From Deltaproteobacteria bacterium (GTDB lineage Bacteria; Myxococcota_A; UBA796; UBA2385), in NCBI GenBank assembly GCA_947462115.1, contig CANHON010000153.1:1-9976 (forward strand): DNA of 9,976 nucleotides, written 5' to 3'. Positions within the stretch are counted from its first letter, which is position 1, and every line of letters begins with the position of its first letter. Shown here piece after piece: positions 6,239 through 9,976 of this stretch. The notes beneath the pieces were generated by a model. That model made no database searches. It saw only the letters and a list, made by a program, of their open reading frames with translations, and was not told the DNA's origin. Position numbers and translations under genes: made by a program.

Positions 6239-6745
6239 CTACGACGATTGTGTTTGTACGGCCTCGGGCCCCGAGTCCAGCCGCTCCTCCAACATCTCGC
6301 TCCGATCTTCCGCGAGCCGCCAACATCGGAGGGCCTCGAGGGTCGGCGCGCCGACGACGCCGGACACCGACGCGATGAGGTAGCTGCGGCCGGGCAGCGC
6401 CTGGTCGCGGTCCTCGTCCGACCAGGAGGCGGGGTGGTCGGGGTGGCTGTGGTAGTAGCCGAGCACGTCGAAGCCTTCAGCTTCAGCGGCGGCCTCGGCC
6501 CGGGCCAAGCGGAGCCCGCTCACCACGAAGCGCCGGGCGGGGTCCTGCTCCTGCTCGTTCTCCAGCGGACGGGCCTCCCACACCTCCGCCGAGACCTCCG
6601 CGCGCGCCGCGCTGCCCAGCAGCAGCCCGACGACCTCGTGCGGATAGCCCCGCAGCGCGTGGGCCGCGAGCCGCAGCCGGGCCCCGGAGCGGAGCACCAA
6701 GCGGGTGCCCGAATCAGTGCTGCGACGGGCGCGGAGGCTCGACAT
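6239..6745 (-). CDS. mec: JAMM/MPN+ zinc metalloprotease, Mec-like (CysO-cysteine hydrolase)
   Basis: The 168-residue protein is a single JAMM domain. The motif is complete: E37 in PHEVVGLLLG, then H99-S-H101 followed by S109 and D112, matching H-x-H-x7-S-x2-D, so an active zinc peptidase is expected. In Mycobacterium tuberculosis, Mec+ cleaves cysteine from the C-terminus of CysO-cysteine, and the same job is likely here. Because the neighbouring carrier ends in Gly-Gly-Ala-Arg, this enzyme may also remove Ala-Arg to activate it, as QbsD does for QbsE. The start at 6745 is supported by GGGAGGG four bases upstream and by the TGATG overlap with the cysM stop, indicating coupled translation. 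The same frame stays open upstream to 7798, but that part is antisense-like shadow over cysM. The C-terminal tail after about residue 150 is charged and not recognised. It is probably cytosolic. Confidence 0.92.
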   Translation of the reverse strand: MSSLRARRSTDSGTRLVLRSGARLRLAAHALRGYPHEVVGLLLGSAARAEVSAEVWEARPLENEQEQDPARRFVVSGLRLARAEAAAEAEGFDVLGYYHSHPDHPASWSDEDRDQALPGRSYLIASVSGVVGAPTLEALRCWRLAEDRSEMLEERLDSGPEAVQTQSS

Positions 6746-7770
6746 CAGCCCTCCCTGCCGGTGCGGGGCAGCGCGGCGCCGCCGCCGACCGGCTGAAACA
6801 GGTGGGCGTCGGAGAGGTAGCGGTCGGCTCCATCGGGGAAAATGGTGACAATGACGCCACTGTCGAGCCTTCGGCCGACCTCGATCGCCCCCCACAGGGC
6901 CGCCGCGGCGCTCGGACCGACCAGGATGCCCTCCGAGCGACCGAGGCGGTGCAGCAGGCGCAGGCTCTCCTCGGTGGGGGCCGACAAGGCCTCGTCGGCC
7001 AGCCCGGGGTCGTAGATCGGCGGCACGATGCTGGAGGCCATGTGCTTGAGGCCCTCCAGGCCATGAAAGGGCCCGTCGGGCTGCACCGAGATGCAGCGGA
7101 CGCTCGGGTGCACCTGCCGGAGCGCGCGGCTGACGCCCATGAAGGTGCCGGTGGTGCCCAGGCCGGCGACGAAGTGGGTGAGCCGGGGGCCGAGCGCCGC
7201 CCAGATCTCCGGCCCGGTGCTCCGCACATGGGCGCCCCAGTTCGCGGGGTTTCTGTACTGGTCGAGGTAGACGAGCGAGGGGTCGGCCGCGGCCAGGGCC
7301 CGGGCCCGGAGGATGGCGCCATCGGAGCCCTCGAGTGGGTCGGTCAGCACCACATCGACCCCGTAGGCCGCCAGCAAGGCGCGCCGCTCTCGGTTGGCGT
7401 TGGCCGGCAAGCAGAGCTTGACCGCGTAGCCCCGGGCGGCGCCGATCATGCCGTAGGCGATGCCGGTGTTCCCGCTGCTCGCGTCGAGGATGGTCATCCC
7501 TGGCCGGAGCCGACCGGATCGCTCCGCCTCGAGCACCATGTTCAGCGCCGCCCGGTCCTTGACCGAGCCGCCGGGGTTGGCGCCCTCGAGCTTCGCCCAG
7601 AGCTCGACCCCCGGCTTGAGCTCGGCGGCCGCCACCCGCCGCAGCGGCACGAGCGGGGTGCCCCCGATGCCGGCCAAGAACGGCCCCAGCGGCGGGCTCG
7701 CCACACCAAAGCGCTCTCCAGCAGGCCGCTCTCGCGCTTCGATCGAGGCGGGGGTTGGGGCGAGGGACAC
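6745..7770 (-). CDS. cysM: PLP-dependent cysteine synthase, CysM family
   Basis: This is a 341-residue fold-type II PLP enzyme that replaces the activated hydroxyl of serine with sulfur. K71 in GGSVKDR is the Schiff-base lysine; SSGNTG (98-103) holds the substrate carboxylate and the PLP ring; GLGTTGT (203-209) binds the PLP phosphate; FPDGADRYLSD (311-321) is the conserved C-terminal block. FHGLEGLKHM (235-244) follows QPDG, where O-acetylserine enzymes have a GPHKIQG-type loop. Next to a JAMM protease, a carrier and MoeZ, the sulfur donor is probably carrier thiocarboxylate rather than free sulfide. I do not see the Arg of the PRYGEG-type loop that mycobacterial CysM uses to read O-phosphoserine, so the acceptor is open. 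Start GTG at 7770 has AGGAG six bases upstream. About 15 Gly/Pro-rich residues extend past the usual end. Cystathionine beta-synthase is less likely because no regulatory domain follows. Confidence 0.92.
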   Translation of the reverse strand: MSLAPTPASIEARERPAGERFGVASPPLGPFLAGIGGTPLVPLRRVAAAELKPGVELWAKLEGANPGGSVKDRAALNMVLEAERSGRLRPGMTILDASSGNTGIAYGMIGAARGYAVKLCLPANANRERRALLAAYGVDVVLTDPLEGSDGAILRARALAAADPSLVYLDQYRNPANWGAHVRSTGPEIWAALGPRLTHFVAGLGTTGTFMGVSRALRQVHPSVRCISVQPDGPFHGLEGLKHMASSIVPPIYDPGLADEALSAPTEESLRLLHRLGRSEGILVGPSAAAALWGAIEVGRRLDSGVIVTIFPDGADRYLSDAHLFQPVGGGAALPRTGREG

Positions 7771-7802
7771 GGAGCGCTCCTGTACGCAACAGCCCCAACC
7801 CC
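7751..7802 (-). promoter_or_regulatory. Inverted repeat enclosing the cysM ribosome-binding site
   Basis: GGGGTTGGGGC (7751-7761) and its perfect reverse complement (7792-7802) flank a 30-base loop containing the cysM Shine-Dalgarno and GTG start. In the mRNA the upstream arm would pair with codons 4-7 and hold the start in a loop. Within the loop, GGAGCGCTCC (7771-7780) is a perfect 10-base palindrome that overlaps the Shine-Dalgarno, offering a second, competing fold. Both are exact in the sequence; a role in translational control of cysM is inference. Confidence 0.4.
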
Positions 7803-7834
7803 TAGCCCATCTCCCCGCGGGCGGAAGGGGAGGC
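7792..7834. repeat. REP-like C-rich element with hairpin
   Basis: The stretch CCCCAACCCCTAGCCC followed by a hairpin (CTCCCC at 7811-7816 pairing with GGGGAG at 7827-7832, 10-base loop) resembles the dispersed C-rich intergenic repeats common in GC-rich bacterial genomes. Only one copy is in the window, so its repeat status rests on resemblance. It lies between the lipoprotein gene and cysM, and its left part forms one arm of the inverted repeat around the cysM start. Confidence 0.35.
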
Positions 7835-7851
7835 CACGGGGGCCCCGCGCC

Positions 7852-7870
7852 GGGCCTCGGGTCGAGGTCC
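7852..7870 (-). terminator. Possible terminator hairpin after the lipoprotein gene
   Basis: About 17 bases past the lipoprotein stop, GGACCTCG, a 3-base loop and CGAGGCCC (minus strand) form a stem of eight positions with one mismatch. No T-run follows, so intrinsic termination is uncertain. It would separate the lipoprotein gene from the cysM operon. Confidence 0.25.
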
Positions 7871-7886
7871 GCGCCAGCTGCGCCGA

Positions 7887-9836
7887 TTATTCCGGTTGTT
7901 CCTGGATCACCGGCGCCCCGTCCACCGCTCCAGCCAAGAACCCGCGGTAAATGGCCTGTGCGCCGTCATCTTCGAAGATCGCGAAATGGCCGTGCGCTGG
8001 GTACTGCAAGAGGCCCGTCGTCAGGGGCTCGCCGTCCCAGGCCCGCACGTTGCCGGAGGCCGGAAGCGCCCCGGTCGGCCGACCGCACAGCTTGAGGGCG
8101 CCCGTCCGCACGTGATCTTCGCCAAGGGGCGGGAGACGCGCCGCCCCTGCGAGGCTCTCCGCCGACCGGGGCGGCGTGTAGATGTCTTGCAGGCCCTCGA
8201 ACATCAGCACCGGCATCGGCCGGGTGGGCCAGGGGGAGTCGTTGGCCGACCAAAGCGGGCCATAGACCAGCGGATCGCTGGCCTCGCCGAAGAGCTGCAC
8301 CAAGCCGGCGATGGGGTGGAGGTCGTCGAGCGCCTCCTCGGGCGTGAAGTCGAGGAGGGTCTTGACCAGGCCCTGGATGTCGAAGTCGCCGGCGTCACGC
8401 TCCACGAGGCTGATCGCGAGCCCGCCGCCGGCCCCGGACAGCACCACGCCACCCACCTCCGGCGGGAAGAAGGGGGCCGCCATGGTGGCGATCTGCGCGC
8501 CGTGGGAGTGCCCGAGGTAGGCCATGCGCCGACCGTCCAGGCGGACCGAAGCGCCCGCGGCCCGCCCATCGACCACCTGCAGCGTGGTCGTCCGGCCCGC
8601 GAGGCGGTGCGCGAGGTGGAGGGCCTCGGCCGCGGCTTGCCGGAGGTTGGTGCGCCCGGCGGTCGGGTTCAGCACGTTGAAGCTCAGGAAGTCTTGCCCG
8701 CCGGTGGTGGCCCGGTCGCCGTGAAAGGGCAGCGAGATGCTGATCCCGGCGAGGCCGGCCTCGGCGAGCTGCCAAGCGAGCTCGCCCCGGTCGCGGCTGT
8801 TGGCGAAGCTCTGGTGGGTGGAGCCGGTGCCGTGGATGACGAGCACGACCGGCCACCCGGCGGCGGGCGCCTCTCCGGCGGGCACCGACACCGTGAAGCG
8901 CACCGTGGGGCCGCTGGCCGCGATGGGGTCGCCGTTCGCGTCGAAGGAGAAGCCGCCTTCCTCCAGCGCATAGGGGGCCTCGCCGTGCTGCCAGTTGACC
9001 AAGGAGACCCCGCCCTCGTAGGCCGAGTAGGCGCTGAACCGGAAGCGCTCGCTCACAGGCTGATCGAGGGGGCCGAGCGCCATCGCCTCGGTGGCGAGCG
9101 CGATCCGGGCCAGCTCGCCGTGGGGGTCCTGGGTGGTGAAGGTGACGGCGTAGGCGATGTCTTCGAGGTCGGCGCGCTCGGCGAACAGCACCGCCCAGAG
9201 GTGGCGGAGCCCAGCCTGGGGGCCGCCGTCCGGCGAGGGGTCGGCGGCGCCGTCGGGGGACCAGGGCGGACGCCAGCCGTCTGGCGGACGGGCGATCGAT
9301 CGCCTGAGCACCAGCGCGTACTCGGTGCCGGGCTCCAGCACCGCGCCCCAGATCGGCGCGACGCTGAGCAGGCCGGCGGGCTGCCACCGGGTGGCCTCGG
9401 CGGTGATGCCCCAGCGCAGCGGGGTGCGCTGACCGCGGCGCGGGCTCCGGGGATCGACGTTGATCAGCGAGAGGCTCGCGTCCTTCGCCATCGAGCCGGC
9501 GGGCGTGGGCAGCGCCCCCTCGGGGAGCGCGCCGTCAAAGCGCAGGGAGAGGGGGCTCGTGAGGCCGAAGCCGTCGAGCTGGGCCGCCTCTTCGACATAA
9601 GCGGGCAGCAGGGCATAGTCATCGACCAGCGGGAAGTCGGAGAGGTCCGGCGCGCCGCCCACCCGCCGTCGATCGTCCGGGAAGGGCCGGTCGAAAAAGC
9701 CGTCCCCATCGATCATCACCGGCGGACCGCCCCCGACGGGCGCACAGGCAGAGACCGCGAGCAGCGCCCAGCCCCCGCGCAGGGCCGCGCCCAGCCCCAC
9801 CGATGCCCCGCTCTGCGCGCCGCGCCCTGATCGCAT
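7887..9836 (-). CDS. Lipoprotein alpha/beta hydrolase (lipase/esterase-like)
   Basis: The 649-residue protein starts with a lipoprotein signal: basic residues, a hydrophobic stretch, then VSAC with the lipid-anchored C31. Gly-33 to Pro-39 form a flexible tether, so it should sit on a membrane facing the periplasm or cell surface. Residues about 40-320 look like a beta-rich region, as in bacterial lipases with a large N-terminal domain. Residues about 327-640 are an alpha/beta hydrolase: HGTG (335-338) forms the oxyanion hole, GHSHG (442-446) carries nucleophile S444, and D551 in GLQDIYTPP and H617 (or H615) in PAHGHFAIF complete the triad. It probably cleaves lipid or other esters; the substrate is unknown. 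ATG at 9836 has only a weak G-rich Shine-Dalgarno and follows a long hairpin. It precedes the cysM cluster by 116 bases on the same strand, with no obvious functional link. Confidence 0.88.
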   Translation of the reverse strand: MRSGRGAQSGASVGLGAALRGGWALLAVSACAPVGGGPPVMIDGDGFFDRPFPDDRRRVGGAPDLSDFPLVDDYALLPAYVEEAAQLDGFGLTSPLSLRFDGALPEGALPTPAGSMAKDASLSLINVDPRSPRRGQRTPLRWGITAEATRWQPAGLLSVAPIWGAVLEPGTEYALVLRRSIARPPDGWRPPWSPDGAADPSPDGGPQAGLRHLWAVLFAERADLEDIAYAVTFTTQDPHGELARIALATEAMALGPLDQPVSERFRFSAYSAYEGGVSLVNWQHGEAPYALEEGGFSFDANGDPIAASGPTVRFTVSVPAGEAPAAGWPVVLVIHGTGSTHQSFANSRDRGELAWQLAEAGLAGISISLPFHGDRATTGGQDFLSFNVLNPTAGRTNLRQAAAEALHLAHRLAGRTTTLQVVDGRAAGASVRLDGRRMAYLGHSHGAQIATMAAPFFPPEVGGVVLSGAGGGLAISLVERDAGDFDIQGLVKTLLDFTPEEALDDLHPIAGLVQLFGEASDPLVYGPLWSANDSPWPTRPMPVLMFEGLQDIYTPPRSAESLAGAARLPPLGEDHVRTGALKLCGRPTGALPASGNVRAWDGEPLTTGLLQYPAHGHFAIFEDDGAQAIYRGFLAGAVDGAPVIQEQPE

Positions 9837-9838
9837 GA

Positions 9839-9872
9839 GAGCCCCCGACCGGTCTTATCCGATCGAGGGCTC
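9839..9872 (-). promoter_or_regulatory. Long hairpin in the leader of the lipoprotein gene
   Basis: On the minus strand, two 14-base arms (GAGCCCTCGATCGG and CCGGTCGGGGGCTC) flank a 6-base loop ATAAGA and end two bases before the ATG at 9836. The arms pair at 12 Watson-Crick positions plus two G-U wobbles. On the plus strand those two positions become A-C mismatches, so the fold favours minus-strand RNA. It covers the likely ribosome-binding site. It could be a translational control hairpin or a terminator for a gene upstream; no T-run is present. Confidence 0.45.
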
Positions 9873-9976
9873 AGGGAGGGCCACGGGAGGGCCCCTCAGG
9901 GGCGGGATGCGAGGCGGCGCTCAGGCAGCCGGGGCAGGGCAGCCGGAGCAGGCCTTCAGAGGCCTTCGCCGAAGAA
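9873..9976. other. Right-edge spacer, no confident gene
   Basis: Nothing here can be assigned. On the minus strand one frame is open from the window edge to a TGA at 9921-9923 and ends KACSGCPAPAA, which could be the tail of an upstream gene. A second frame stays open to a TGA at 9871-9873, directly abutting the leader hairpin. A plus-strand ATG at 9907 opens a frame to the edge. With about 100 bases none can be preferred. The plus strand also shows local duplications (GGCAGCCGG and GGCCTTC, each twice). Confidence 0.25.

Noticed and set aside
6746..7798. N-terminal extension of the JAMM frame up to 7798
   Set aside because: It is an out-of-frame shadow of cysM. The JAMM domain has its own ATG, Shine-Dalgarno and stop-start overlap at 6745.
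7896..9830. 644-codon plus-strand open frame
   Set aside because: It is antisense to the lipoprotein hydrolase, which has a lipobox and catalytic triad. The product here is rich in Arg, Gly, Glu and Val with no domain, typical of third-position GC shadow.

Overview
The window is very GC-rich and shows strong G/C bias at third codon positions. That bias opens long antisense shadow frames over every real gene. A MYXO-CTERM-like sorting tail on one secreted protein (Cys-Gly-Cys, a hydrophobic segment, then an Arg cluster), together with a lipoprotein hydrolase, a five-heme cytochrome and a PP2C phosphatase fused to a cyclic-nucleotide-binding domain, points to Myxococcota. No genus can be named from the sequence.

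Layout, left to right. A PP2C-type phosphatase with a C-terminal CNB domain (115-1332, minus) lies downstream of a pentaheme c-type cytochrome (1414-2586, minus). A 176-base divergent spacer with a strong imperfect palindrome separates the cytochrome from a secreted SGNH/DUF4886-like hydrolase with a MYXO-CTERM-like tail (2763-4670, plus). The hydrolase meets, tail to tail with a 7-base overlap, a minus-strand cluster of four genes read from 7770 down to 4664. Upstream of that cluster on the same strand is a 649-residue lipoprotein alpha/beta hydrolase (7887-9836). It is preceded by a long hairpin in its leader and about 100 bases with no confident gene.

The centrepiece is the four-gene cluster cysM - mec - cysO - moeZ. 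The products are a PLP-dependent cysteine synthase, a JAMM metalloprotease, a ThiS/MoaD-fold sulfur carrier, and a MoeB/ThiF adenylyltransferase fused to rhodanese. These are the four parts of the protein-bound cysteine pathway known from Mycobacterium tuberculosis. There MoeZ adenylates the carrier C-terminus and loads it with sulfur, CysM transfers that sulfur to an activated serine to give CysO-cysteine, and Mec+ cuts cysteine free. Here cysM and mec share one base (TGATG), and cysO and moeZ share four bases (GTGA), so both pairs are probably translationally coupled. The carrier does not end in Gly-Gly but in Gly-Gly-Ala-Arg, so two residues must be removed before it can be adenylated. The JAMM protease next door is the obvious candidate, giving it a possible double role. 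The cysM start region also carries a perfect 11-bp inverted repeat enclosing the ribosome-binding site, and the gap before cysO is unusually AT-rich with a direct repeat.

No RNA genes, insertion sequences, CRISPR arrays or phage genes were seen.
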